From NCBI RefSeq assembly GCF_000449425.2, contig NZ_AVHW01000051.1, forward strand, positions 1-52,012: DNA of 52,012 nucleotides, written 5' to 3'. Numbering within the stretch: the first letter of the stretch is position 1; each line of letters opens with the position of its first letter. Below are positions 44,752 through 52,012 of the stretch, one piece after another. This DNA comes from Clostridioides difficile CD160. GTDB taxonomy: Bacteria > Bacillota > Clostridia > Peptostreptococcales > Peptostreptococcaceae. The notes under the pieces were generated by a model. The model saw nothing but the letters and a program-made list of their open reading frames with translations. It made no database searches and was not told the DNA's origin. A program made the position numbers and the translations under genes.

Positions 44752-45696
44752 TTAAAAAAACTTGCAACCTTGATAAGAATTTCGAGCCTTCAAGGTATCA
44801 TCAATTTGATTTAAAATTTCCCATTTCTTTAGACTCCATAAAGGACCAACTAGTTCATCTCTTTTGCCATCACCAGTAAGTCTATGGATTATCATAGTTT
44901 CAGGAAGTATTTCTAATTGGTCACATACTAGATTTATATATTCATCTTGTTCCATAAGAGTTAGCATGCCATTTTGTAGCATCTTTTCCATAGGAGTGTC
45001 TTTTATAACATGTAATAGATGAATTTTTATGCCATCTACACCCATTTTACCAACAGCCTTTGCAGTTTCCATCATCATATTATAATCTTCGCCAGGAAGA
45101 CCATTTATAATGTGTACAACAACCTTTATGTTTTTAGCTTTTAATTTTTCAACACCTTCAACAAATGATTTATAATCATGTCCTCTATTTATAATTTTAG
45201 ATGTAGAATCATGAATTGTTTGAAGTCCAAGTTCAACCCATAAGTTAGTTCTTTTATTTAGTTCAGATAAGTATTCTACAACATCATCTGGCAAACAGTC
45301 AGGTCTTGTTGATATTGAAAGACCTATGACGTCATCAAGTTCTAATATAGTCTCATACTTTTCTTTTAAAACCTCAAGGGGAGCATACGTATTTGTATAT
45401 GCTTGAAAGTAACCAATATATTTTGCATGAGGCCATTTTTTTAACATCATTTCTCTTATATTATAAAATTGACTAATAAGATTATCTTTAGGGTTGCCAG
45501 CAAAGTCACCAGAACCTTCCTTGCTACAATAGGTACATCCGCCATAACCAATACTTCCATCAATATTTGGGCAAGTAAACCCTGCATTTATTGATACCTT
45601 AAAAACTTTTTCTCCAAAAGTATTTCTAAGATAATAATTCCAAGTATGATATCTTTTATTATCAAAAGCATATTTAAATTTATCCAAAGTAATCAC
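44752..45696 (-). CDS. TIGR01212-type radical SAM protein (YhcC-like)
   Basis: 314 residues. An N-terminal radical SAM core has the variant iron-sulfur motif Cys42, Cys54 and Cys57 (TCPNIDGSIGYGGCTYC), typical of the YhcC family and close to Elp3-like proteins. Further family segments: GYFQAYTNTYAP, LSISTRPDCLPD and ELGLQTIHDST. The reaction is not established. A weak site (AGGTGATT) precedes the ATG. It is a single-gene unit between terminators. Confidence 0.92.
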   Translation of the reverse strand: MITLDKFKYAFDNKRYHTWNYYLRNTFGEKVFKVSINAGFTCPNIDGSIGYGGCTYCSKEGSGDFAGNPKDNLISQFYNIREMMLKKWPHAKYIGYFQAYTNTYAPLEVLKEKYETILELDDVIGLSISTRPDCLPDDVVEYLSELNKRTNLWVELGLQTIHDSTSKIINRGHDYKSFVEGVEKLKAKNIKVVVHIINGLPGEDYNMMMETAKAVGKMGVDGIKIHLLHVIKDTPMEKMLQNGMLTLMEQDEYINLVCDQLEILPETMIIHRLTGDGKRDELVGPLWSLKKWEILNQIDDTLKARNSYQGCKFF

Positions 45697-45787
45697 CTAT
45701 TTCTAATAAAATTGTACACTCAATTTGTACAAAAAACATATTACCATAAATATATGACTTAAACAAATTCTATTTTAAGTAATATAA

Positions 45788-45828
45788 AAATAATGCAAGA
45801 AAATAATTAACATTTTCTTGCATTATTT
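45788..45828 (-). terminator. Perfect 16-bp terminator hairpin overlapping the stop of the DUF308-like gene
   Basis: AAATAATGCAAGAAAA (45788-45803) pairs without mismatch with TTTTCTTGCATTATTT (45813-45828). On the minus strand a T-rich tail follows. The stop codon of the upstream gene (45807-45809) lies in the loop, so the last seven codons form one arm. Confidence 0.75.
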
Positions 45829-46355
45829 CCAGAGAAAAATAGAACTAGTCCAAATAATATTATGAAAAAGGACATTATCGATACTATAAATCTAGATAAA
45901 AAAAGAGGAGACAAGATAAGGCATACACCAAATAGAGTCTTAATTATATTCCAAGTTGTAAATTTAGAATATGGATTATTCTTGCTATTTACAAGTGCTA
46001 CTAGTTGATTAAATATTAAATAAAATCCTAAAAATAATGAAAATATACTTTGTATTTTTTGAGGAAATATAAAAAGTAATATACATGCAATTATTAGAAT
46101 CCATTGAACATTAGTAGATGGCTTAATTTCTTCTTTAGTAGCGTATCTTTTTAATTCATTGATATTTTTTAGATTTAAATATGCAAAGAATAAAAGAGCA
46201 ATACCAAAAGTCCAAGAAATTAATTTTATCCCTAATGTCTTAAATGTAAGGCATAATAATCCTAAAACGATGAGTAATACTCCCATTAACATAAATTTAG
46301 TAGCATTTTCTTTTTTATTAAAGTTATTAAAATCGATATTAAAATTTGTGTACAT
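45807..46355 (-). CDS. DUF308/HdeD-like membrane protein
   Basis: 182 residues with about six hydrophobic helices in a pairwise pattern (MGVLLIVLGLLCLTFKTLG, WTFGIALLFFAYLNL, WILIIACILLFIF and similar), matching the short repeat seen in HdeD/DUF308 proteins. Function unknown; HdeD of E. coli is linked to acid resistance. ATG at 46355 lies 7 bases after GGAGGTG; the longer frame upstream has no site. Single gene, divergent from the small DMT gene. Confidence 0.78.
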   Translation of the reverse strand: MYTNFNIDFNNFNKKENATKFMLMGVLLIVLGLLCLTFKTLGIKLISWTFGIALLFFAYLNLKNINELKRYATKEEIKPSTNVQWILIIACILLFIFPQKIQSIFSLFLGFYLIFNQLVALVNSKNNPYSKFTTWNIIKTLFGVCLILSPLFLSRFIVSIMSFFIILFGLVLFFSGNNARKC

Positions 46356-46507
46356 AAAATCACCTCCAAAATCAATAGAACAATTATAACAGAAATTTAT
46401 ATTCAAATAAAGTCATCAAGTATAAAAATTAAACTATACTTAGTAATTAATTGATAGGTTGTATCATAAACTTTTATTAATAGAATTATATAGGAGGAGG
46501 TTTGTCC

Positions 46508-46936
46508 ATGACAAAATTATGGGCAATAATATTTGCATTATTAGCAGGTGGGTCTACCGCACTTGAAGCCTTTATAAATGGAGAACTAGGGAAAAGTACA
46601 ACAGCATTAGTTGCAACATTTATAAGCTTAACTGTAGGGGCAATATTTTTTTTTGTAAGTATAATAGTTACAGGAGATTTAAAGTGTCTAGTGTCTATAA
46701 ATGGTTTTAACTATAAGTTATTACTAGGTGGGATATTTGGTGGACTAATAATATATTTCACAGTAAAAGCAATTCCAAATTTAGGTGTATCAAATACAAT
46801 TATATTAACACTTGTATCTCAAGTTCTAGTTGGATTTTTTATTGATAGCGTGATTTTAGGACAAGAAACAATGCATTTATACAAGTACATAGGTGTTATA
46901 CTTTTAATATTAGGGACATTTTTTATAGTAAATTAG
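46508..46936 (+). CDS. YdcZ/DUF606-type small DMT-superfamily transporter
   Basis: 142 residues, five hydrophobic helices, half the size of EamA proteins. LLAGGSTALEAFINGELGK near the start and GGIFGGLIIYFTVKAIPNLG in the middle are typical of the YdcZ (DMT) family, which works as homo- or hetero-dimers. Here only one copy is present, so it would need to homodimerise. Substrate unknown. ATG at 46508 is preferred, 7 bases after GGAGG. Confidence 0.82.
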   Translation: MTKLWAIIFALLAGGSTALEAFINGELGKSTTALVATFISLTVGAIFFFVSIIVTGDLKCLVSINGFNYKLLLGGIFGGLIIYFTVKAIPNLGVSNTIILTLVSQVLVGFFIDSVILGQETMHLYKYIGVILLILGTFFIVN

Positions 46937-46957
46937 TAATTTAAAGTATTATATAAT

Positions 46958-46987
46958 TTGCTATGCAACTTAGATATTTGGTATAAT
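46958..46987 (+). promoter_or_regulatory. Sigma-A promoter of the PP-loop ATPase gene
   Basis: TTGCTA (46958-46963) and TATAAT (46982-46987) are separated by 18 bp, 40 bp before the chosen start. Confidence 0.5.
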
Positions 46988-47027
46988 TATGGTAACAAAA
47001 CAAAGTTAGATGAAAGAGGTGTTAGAA

Positions 47028-47678
47028 TTGGCTGATGAAAAATTTGTAATGTCATTTAGTGGTGGTAAGGATAGTATATTAGCATTAAATCGAATGTTGA
47101 AAAAAGGATATAAGCCTGTGGCACTCTTGACAACTATAAGTGAGGAACATGGAAAATCATGGACGCATAATTTAGAATATAATATGCTTAAACAAGTAAG
47201 TAGCAATATAGGATTACCTTTATTAGTTGCTGAGTGTGGCGTAGAAGGATACGAAGAGAGTTTTGAGAGAGCTTTAATAAAAGCTAAAAATATGGGAGCA
47301 ACAATATGTGCATATGGAGATATAGACATAGAAAGTCATAGAAAATGGGATTCCGATAGATGTGATGCAGTTGGTATGAAAGTAAGTTTACCATTGTGGC
47401 AAGAGAGTCGAGAAAATTTAGTATATGAATTTATAGACAGTGGGTTTTGTAGTATTGTAACAAAAGTAAATTTAAAGTATCTAGGAGAGGAATTCTTAGG
47501 AGAAAAATTGACTAGAGAACTTGTTAAAAAGATAAAAGATGCAGGTGCTGACCCATGTGGAGAACATGGAGAATATCATACTTTTGTAGTAGATGGTCCA
47601 ATATTTGAAAAACCTGTAGAATATGAAGTAAAAGGAACTTCAACAAAAGATGGTTATGGATATTTAGAAATAAAATAA
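47028..47678 (+). CDS. Dph6-type PP-loop ATPase (diphthine-ammonia ligase family)
   Basis: About 216 residues. PP-loop motif SGGKDS at 11-16, then LLTTISEEHGKSWTHN, and a C-terminal DPCGEHGEYHTFVVDGP typical of the family. In eukaryotes and archaea Dph6 amidates diphthine on elongation factor 2. Bacteria lack diphthamide, so the role here must differ and is unknown. A TTG at 47028 lies 6 bases after AGAGGTG and is preferred over the ATG at 47010, which has no ribosome site. Single gene. Confidence 0.85.
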   Translation: MADEKFVMSFSGGKDSILALNRMLKKGYKPVALLTTISEEHGKSWTHNLEYNMLKQVSSNIGLPLLVAECGVEGYEESFERALIKAKNMGATICAYGDIDIESHRKWDSDRCDAVGMKVSLPLWQESRENLVYEFIDSGFCSIVTKVNLKYLGEEFLGEKLTRELVKKIKDAGADPCGEHGEYHTFVVDGPIFEKPVEYEVKGTSTKDGYGYLEIK

Positions 47679-47689
47679 TTACATAAATA

Positions 47690-47760
47690 AAATACCTATT
47701 ATATAATCCTAGTTTTTGCAAAGGTCTAATATTTGCAAGATTGTATAATAGGTATTTTTT
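47690..47760. terminator. Bidirectional intrinsic terminator
   Basis: AAATACCTATTATA (47690-47703) pairs perfectly with TATAATAGGTATTT (47744-47757), with an inner TTGCAA/TTGCAA stem and a T-run. It lies between the PP-loop and MATE genes. Confidence 0.85.
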
Positions 47761-47786
47761 ATTTTATATATTTTATATAATATTCT

Positions 47787-49142
47787 TTAAGCAACCTTAT
47801 TTAGATTAGAGTCTAATGTAGAATAATTCTTTTTTAGGAAAACTATTGATAAAATAAGGCATATAAATTCTGAAACAATAGTAGTCATCCATATTCCTTG
47901 ACCGCCAAATATTAGTATCATTGAAATTAGGCTTAGAACAACTACTACAAGTCCTCTACCAAGAGATATAACAGTAGAAATTGATGGTTTTTCTACTGAA
48001 ACAAAGAATCCAGAAATTATTACATTAATTCCTACAAGTAGGAAAGATATAGAGAATATTTTAAATACACGAATTCCTTCATTGAATAGTATTGTTTCTT
48101 CTGGGTGTATAAATAAAGAAACTATTGGTCCTGAAAAAGCCATACAAATTGCAAATACAGAAATTGATGCTATTATTGTGGCTTTTATTCCCATCTTTAA
48201 TAATTTTTTTACATTATCCATATTCCCTGCACCATAATAAAAACTAGTAAGTGGTTGCATACCCTGAGTTATACCCATCATAGTCATAAGTACCAATGTA
48301 TTTATATAATTTATAACACTGTAATAGATAAGAGCACTTTCACCAATATATTTAGTAAGACTCAAGTTAAAAAGTAAGACAACTATACCACAACTTAATT
48401 CAGTAGTCGAATCTGGGAAGCCTATAAATACAATTTTTCTAAGTGTTTTGAAATCAACTTTAAATTTTGAAAAATTCAAGGTTGAGTTTTTTCTTAAAAA
48501 ATGTATCAAGAAAAAAATAGTAGAAAAGACTTGAGATAAACCTGTGGCGATACCAGCACCTTTTACACCCCATCCAAATTCAATGACAAATAAGTAATCA
48601 AGTACGATGTTTGTAAGAGCAGATATTATTACGCCAACAGTAGCTAATATTGGGAATCCATCAGTTTTTATTATAACTTCTAGAGAGTAAGATACTATAA
48701 AGAAGCCATTAAAAAATATTATTATTCCTAGATAATCTTTAACCATACCAATTGTGGACTCTGTAGCTCCTAAAAATAATGCTAGTCTGTCTAAGTTAAA
48801 AAAAGTTATAGCTAAAATAATTATAGATAATATAATTATTGATACTAAGTTGAATGAAAAGACTTCATTTGCAGATTTAATATCTTTCTTGCCAAGATAA
48901 ATTGCAATTATAGTAGATGCACCAGTTGAAAATAACAGAGAAACTGCAAATATAAAATTAATAAAAGGCATTGATATATTAACAGCAGCTAAAGCTAATT
49001 CACCAACTCCTTTACTTACAAATATTCCATCAACCATTGTATATAATGAGAAAACCCACATTGCAACTACAGATGGTGCTAGGTATTTAAAAAACCTCTT
49101 ACCTAGGCTCATGTTTTCGTTTATAGATATTTTAGTATCCAT
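47787..49142 (-). CDS. MATE-family efflux transporter
   Basis: 451 residues, twelve predicted membrane helices, in the cytoplasmic membrane. MATE signatures: FLAPSVVAMWVFSLYTMVDGIFVSKGVG-type start (about 13-40), ANVSMPFINF-type segment and GITQGMQPLTSFYYGAG in the second half (about 288-304). Exports cationic drugs or dyes with Na+ or H+. AAGGAGTGG lies before the ATG. The promoter upstream has a 19-bp spacer with a dyad, the hallmark of MerR-family control, though no merR gene is in the window. Confidence 0.93.
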   Translation of the reverse strand: MDTKISINENMSLGKRFFKYLAPSVVAMWVFSLYTMVDGIFVSKGVGELALAAVNISMPFINFIFAVSLLFSTGASTIIAIYLGKKDIKSANEVFSFNLVSIIILSIIILAITFFNLDRLALFLGATESTIGMVKDYLGIIIFFNGFFIVSYSLEVIIKTDGFPILATVGVIISALTNIVLDYLFVIEFGWGVKGAGIATGLSQVFSTIFFLIHFLRKNSTLNFSKFKVDFKTLRKIVFIGFPDSTTELSCGIVVLLFNLSLTKYIGESALIYYSVINYINTLVLMTMMGITQGMQPLTSFYYGAGNMDNVKKLLKMGIKATIIASISVFAICMAFSGPIVSLFIHPEETILFNEGIRVFKIFSISFLLVGINVIISGFFVSVEKPSISTVISLGRGLVVVVLSLISMILIFGGQGIWMTTIVSEFICLILSIVFLKKNYSTLDSNLNKVA

Positions 49143-49213
49143 TTATTACCACTCCTTGTAAATCTATTATAAAAATATTAAACTATTAATTAATAATTTT
49201 ATTTCTAGTATAA

Positions 49214-49244
49214 ATGATAAACTATGGTATAGTACCAATGTCAA
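49214..49244 (-). promoter_or_regulatory. MerR-type promoter (19-bp spacer with dyad) of the MATE gene
   Basis: On the minus strand, TTGACA (49239-49244) and TATCAT (49214-49219) are separated by 19 bp, too long for sigma-A alone. The spacer holds TGGTA-N3-TACCA (49225-49237). MerR activators such as BmrR untwist exactly such spacers. Confidence 0.65.
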
Positions 49245-49325
49245 CAGCAAATAGTAAATAATTATAGATTTTATTAAATCATAGTGATTTTAAGCGTTTT
49301 ATAAGTATATCCTATTATATATATT

Positions 49326-49381
49326 ACTGACATTTAACTGACAAATAGGAAAAAAAGTACTTTAACTGACATTTAACTGAC
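49326..49381. repeat. 17-bp exact direct repeats next to an integrase remnant
   Basis: ACTGACATTTAACTGAC occurs at 49326-49342 and again at 49365-49381, 39 bp apart. Each copy contains two ACTGAC units. The second copy ends 2 bp before the stop codon of the integrase fragment, as arm-type binding sites of tyrosine recombinases often do. Confidence 0.7.
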
Positions 49382-49383
49382 CA

Positions 49384-49522
49384 TTATTTGAATAGTATTT
49401 TGCTTATATTTTCAGATACTTCTTTGTCCATTTTATCTAATAAGTGAGAATATCTATTCATAGTTATTTTTATATCTGCATAGCCCAATCTTTCTGAAAT
49501 AACTTTTATGCTAGTATCTGTT
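49384..49522 (-). pseudogene. C-terminal remnant of a tyrosine recombinase (phage/ICE integrase)
   Basis: Read on the minus strand, about 46 codons ending at TAA (49384-49386) encode TSIKVISERLGYADIKITMNRYSHLLDKM. This is the conserved C-terminal integrase segment with the catalytic Tyr in the RYSHLL context. The usual Arg/His residues upstream are missing because the frame is cut by a stop at about 49523, where the small XRE operon begins. It is a fragment of a mobile-element integrase, too short to act. Confidence 0.85.
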
Positions 49523-49563
49523 TAAATAAAATAAACTTTATATTGTATAAAAAGGAGTATTCA

Positions 49564-49794
49564 ATGAAGACTAAAATTAAAATATTAAGAACTTCCATTG
49601 GAATGACACAGCAACAACTTGCTGATTTAGTTTATGTAACTGAGAGGACAATCATTTCTATAGAAAAAGAACTGTATACTCCTTCGCTCATGCTTGCTTA
49701 TCGTATTTCAGAGATATTTGGTACAACAGTAGAAGATTTATGCTATCTGAAAGAAAATAAGGTGCTGGAGGATAAACAATATGAAAATTTATAA
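49564..49794 (+). CDS. Small XRE/YozG-type helix-turn-helix regulator
   Basis: 76 residues, almost entirely one XRE helix-turn-helix (KILRTSIGMTQQQLADLVYV, TERTIISIEKELYTPSLMLAYRI). Typical of the small Cro/CI-like regulators encoded just before a membrane protein gene. ATG at 49564 lies 7 bases after AAGGAG. It overlaps the next gene by 14 bp, so the two are translationally coupled; probable repressor of this two-gene operon. Confidence 0.9.
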   Translation: MKTKIKILRTSIGMTQQQLADLVYVTERTIISIEKELYTPSLMLAYRISEIFGTTVEDLCYLKENKVLEDKQYENL

Positions 49795-50212
49795 TAAAAA
49801 AGGTTTTACTTTTGGTGTCTTGGCTACAATATTAGGAATATGTAGTTTGACAAAAGATATTATATATCCTGAGGATTGGCTAACACTGCAAATTAAGCAT
49901 GTTGTATTTTCTATAATAATTTTATTGTTTGGGATTATAGCTCTTATTCGTGCATTTTCTAAAAAAGCTGCACAAGAAGATAGGATTGAATCTATGGATG
50001 AAAGAAATCGTCTTATAAAGTTAAAAAGTAAAGCTAAGAGTGGAAATATTATGTTTTGGATTACAACAATTATTAGCATATGTGGCTTTTTATCTTATTA
50101 TTTAACAGAAAATATAGTGTATATATTTATTTTTATTACAACAGCAATTCTAAGCATGATATATATTATTATAGAGTTTATTTTGTACCTATACTATGAA
50201 AAACATGAATAG
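49781..50212 (+). CDS. Small membrane protein (DUF2178-like) paired with the XRE regulator
   Basis: 143 residues with four hydrophobic helices (about 8-25, 37-58, 88-107, 112-137). A charged stretch EDRIESMDERNRLIKLKSKAKSG (about 67-89) between the helix pairs contains the DERN motif seen in DUF2178 and related regulator-linked membrane proteins. Function unknown. GGAGG lies 9 bases before the ATG. Paired XRE/membrane operons of this kind are common in Firmicutes. Confidence 0.8.
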   Translation: MKIYNKKGFTFGVLATILGICSLTKDIIYPEDWLTLQIKHVVFSIIILLFGIIALIRAFSKKAAQEDRIESMDERNRLIKLKSKAKSGNIMFWITTIISICGFLSYYLTENIVYIFIFITTAILSMIYIIIEFILYLYYEKHE

Positions 50213-50325
50213 AAATATGTAAATTAACTCTAAAAACAATACTATAATACTTTAGAATTGTTTAACAAGTGCAGTTTATATATTATAATAAAATAAATTA
50301 TTAGTTTTACAAATAGGTGAATTAT

Positions 50326-51081
50326 ATGGCACACATATGTTTTGATGATGTTTGTTGTTACATATTGAAAGAAGCAATGAAGTTAAAGTTAATACCACAT
50401 AATAAAATCGTAGTATTTGAAGATGATTTATCAATAGGTGATATTTCAGATGTAAATAATTATGAATTAAGAGAAAATATTTTTAGAATTAGAACTGACC
50501 TTGAAAATAATCCTAAGTTACTATTCAAGCCAAATTTACTAGAAGATAGAAAATTAGCAAAACATAGAGATATAATAATATGGTGTGCAAATAACCAAAA
50601 AGATTTATGTGGTGTATACTATGTAGTTAGTAAGTTTCAAGATAAAAATATAAAAATTGTATTAATAGATGAAAAAAAGGAAGAAGATTGTCTAATTAAA
50701 TATTCGTTTACCAGTGAAATGGTTCCAGAAGATTCTCATTTCTTTTTAAATAAAGCATCAGAAATTGGCTTTAATGAAAAGCTGGAAATTAAAAATAAAT
50801 GGAATGTATTAGTTAAAGAAAATGCTATTTTTAGAGCATTGGTAGAGGAAGAAATTAAAAGTGTTGAAGAAACTTATTTTGATAAATATATATTAAGAAA
50901 TATTAGTGATAAATGGAGACCTTTAATTGAAGCTGTTGCAGATTCTATGTTTGAAGATGAAATGCATGCAAAAGATTGGTTTATACTTTGGAGGATAATG
51001 GAGATGTCAAATTTAAAAATAGTAGAAATTAAAGACAGTGAAGGTGATATGTATTCTGACACTGAAATAAGAAAAATTTAA
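50326..51081 (+). CDS. DUF1835/DUF3658 domain protein
   Basis: 251 residues. The N-terminal part (AHICFDDVCCYILKEAMKL, then VFEDDLSIGDISDV near residue 38) fits DUF1835. The C-terminal half (LVKENAIFRALVEEEIKSVE, then AKDWFILWRIMEMSNLKIVE) fits DUF3658. No membrane segment. Function unknown in both domains. ATG at 50326 has AGGTG 7 bases upstream. It precedes the DUF4145-type gene by about 20 bp and may be co-transcribed. Confidence 0.82.
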   Translation: MAHICFDDVCCYILKEAMKLKLIPHNKIVVFEDDLSIGDISDVNNYELRENIFRIRTDLENNPKLLFKPNLLEDRKLAKHRDIIIWCANNQKDLCGVYYVVSKFQDKNIKIVLIDEKKEEDCLIKYSFTSEMVPEDSHFFLNKASEIGFNEKLEIKNKWNVLVKENAIFRALVEEEIKSVEETYFDKYILRNISDKWRPLIEAVADSMFEDEMHAKDWFILWRIMEMSNLKIVEIKDSEGDMYSDTEIRKI

Positions 51082-51100
51082 GGTTTTGGGGGTAAAGACA

Positions 51101-51430
51101 GTGAATTTTTGGGAAGGAATAGACAATGAGTTGTCAGGTAAAAACTACACTTGTGGATATTGTGGTTGCTACGTAGGAAGCGAAAAAGGTTATGAAGGTA
51201 TTTGTCGTACTAGTCCAGAAAAAGAGGTTGAAATAAGCATATATTTATGTCCTAGTTGTGGGAATCCAACGTATTTTGATAAGGACAATAGGCAGTATCC
51301 AATGTCTAAAGCTGGGAATGATGTATTACATATTAATAATAAAGATGTTGAAAATTTATATGAAGAAGCTCGAAATTCATTTAGTGTAAATGCATTTACA
51401 TCAGTAGCTTTATGTTGCAGAAGTTTATGA
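51101..51430 (+). pseudogene. DUF4145-type protein, truncated and frameshifted
   Basis: The open part is 109 codons from GTG (51101, after GGGGG). An N-terminal zinc ribbon (TCGYCGCYVGS, CPSCGNPTYF, two CxxC pairs) is followed by DVENLYEEARNSFSVNAFTSVALCCR, the start of a DUF4145 domain. The frame stops at 51428-51430. A one-base insertion would continue it through MNFQLWQNNRD to another stop at about 51457. Intact proteins of this type are about 200-230 residues, so the C-terminal half has been lost. Adjacent accessory DNA and an IStron suggest local rearrangement. Confidence 0.75.
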
Positions 51431-51548
51431 ATTTCCAGCTATGGCAGAATAATAGGGACTAGATGTATTTTAAGGAAAAATGAATTATTTTGTTATAAAT
51501 GTGTACAGTATAAAAAGCCTTATTTAAGTTTAGAGAGGATTAATTTGA

Positions 51549-51569
51549 ATGGAAGTAAAAAAAATTGAT
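51549..51569 (+). pseudogene. First seven codons (5' exon) of the gene split by the IStron
   Basis: ATG at 51549 lies 10 bases after AGAGAGG and reads M-E-V-K-K-I-D before the IStron. The element begins directly after TTGAT (51565-51569), the pentamer after which CdISt1 is reported to insert. A -10-like TATAAA near 51510 suggests a promoter. The rest of the gene lies right of the window. If the intron splices, the gene may still be functional. Confidence 0.65.
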
Positions 51570-52012
51570 TAAAAAATAGCTACGCATACTCGTGACTTTA
51601 AGTCGTGAGTTAGTAGCTAAAATAGTCAGCATATAGGGAAACTTATATGTAGAGATAGGATATAACCTATCCAATACTACTTGAATTGCTGGAAACCCCT
51701 AAAGCTAACCAAACTAAAACATAAGGATGAAATAAACCTAAGTGTGAAAGTTACGAAAGTAGAAAAAATTGGTTAGATGGTATAAGGTTAAACCCTAAGT
51801 ACTTTAAAATGGGCAATCAGCAGGTAAGCTCCAAATAGGAGAAACTTCAACGACTATTCCTCTGAGGGAAGTACAAAAGTATGGTAGTGGAAGTGGGTAG
51901 ACCTTAACGATAAGCGAAGGATAAGATATAGTCTGTGCTTCATGAAATGTAAGAAGTTCATAAGAGAACTGCATAGGTAGTAGCGAACTTATGTGAACGA
52001 CAACCTCAAAAA
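51570..52012 (+). mobile_element. IStron (CdISt1-like): left end and group I intron, cut by the window edge
   Basis: A chimera of group I intron and IS605-type transposon. The left end has a CTCGTGACTT/AAGTCGTGAG hairpin (about 51590-51610). Group I core elements follow in order: P (AATTGCTGGAAACCCC, from 51684), Q (AATCAGCAGG, 51815-51824), R (CTTCAACGACTA, 51845-51856) and S (AAGATATAGTC, 51923-51933). P4 pairing TGCTG/CAGCA and P7 pairing GACTA/TAGTC are both intact. The tnpA/tnpB part is beyond the window. Confidence 0.88.
51684..51933 (+). ncRNA. Group I intron catalytic core
   Basis: P, Q, R and S elements all present and base-paired as expected (P4 51687-51691 with 51818-51822; P7 51852-51856 with 51929-51933). 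No disabling mutation is visible, so self-splicing looks possible. Confidence 0.85.

Noticed and set aside
49321..49381. CRISPR-like repeats near the integrase remnant
   Set aside because: Only two copies of 17 bp with a 22-bp gap and no cas genes; arm-type integrase sites explain them better.

Overview
This window is low-GC Firmicutes DNA, AT-rich even in third codon positions. Gene content, strong Shine-Dalgarno sites, frequent TTG/GTG starts, CodY-like boxes and an IStron-type group I intron at the right edge all point to Clostridioides difficile or a very close relative. The species call is an inference from the sequence and remembered biology; no search was run.

Layout. 1-860: right end of an IS200/IS605-type element (frameshifted tnpB plus an intact-looking omegaRNA-like right end), followed directly by the 3' part of the gene it split. 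1-5 kb: XRE regulator, then a TetR-MFS efflux operon whose transporter carries a very large coiled-coil insert. 5-12 kb: glycerol kinase, a GntR/RCK_C (BusR-like) regulator, and a 5-oxoproline operon (pxpA, NRAMP-like transporter, pxpB, pxpC). 12-17.3 kb: XRE-cupin regulator divergent from a dipeptide operon (epimerase, DUF819 transporter, S15-type hydrolase) behind a strong promoter with a CodY-like box. 17.4-28 kb: RidA, EamA transporter, Gfo/Idh/MocA oxidoreductase, YrvL-like protein, M55 D-aminopeptidase, TrmO, M20 amidohydrolase, S66 LD-carboxypeptidase, DUF3867, isochorismatase-type hydrolase and GDPD. 28-33 kb: an orphan NRPS-like protein (half C domain plus A domain, no carrier domain), then an OPT transporter overlapping a PqqD-like gene. 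33-38.5 kb: a minus-strand run of ddl, MocR regulator, M15 carboxypeptidase and ABC-F ATPase. 38.7-49 kb: cinA, HAD phosphatase, zinc-dependent phospholipase-like protein, a sigma-54 activator divergent from an EamA transporter with a clear -24/-12 promoter, radical SAM protein, membrane proteins, a Dph6-type PP-loop ATPase and a MATE pump with a MerR-type promoter. 49.2-52 kb: accessory end with an integrase remnant and repeats, a small XRE/membrane pair, a DUF1835/DUF3658 protein, a truncated DUF4145 protein, and an IStron inserted seven codons into a gene.

Theme. Many genes handle unusual amino acids and wall-derived peptides: pyroglutamate opening, L-Ala-D/L-Glu epimerisation, D-aminopeptidase, LD-carboxypeptidase, D-Ala-D-Ala synthesis and hydrolysis, and oligopeptide uptake. 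Two CodY-like boxes sit before the dipeptide operon and the OPT gene, consistent with nutrient control. The most unusual items are the IStron/IS605 remnants at both edges, the orphan NRPS, the OPT-PqqD pair, the NRAMP-like protein lacking the DPGN motif, the coiled-coil MFS pump, and a roughly 90% identical dispersed hairpin repeat. Starts were chosen by Shine-Dalgarno position. No tRNA, rRNA or CRISPR array was recognised.
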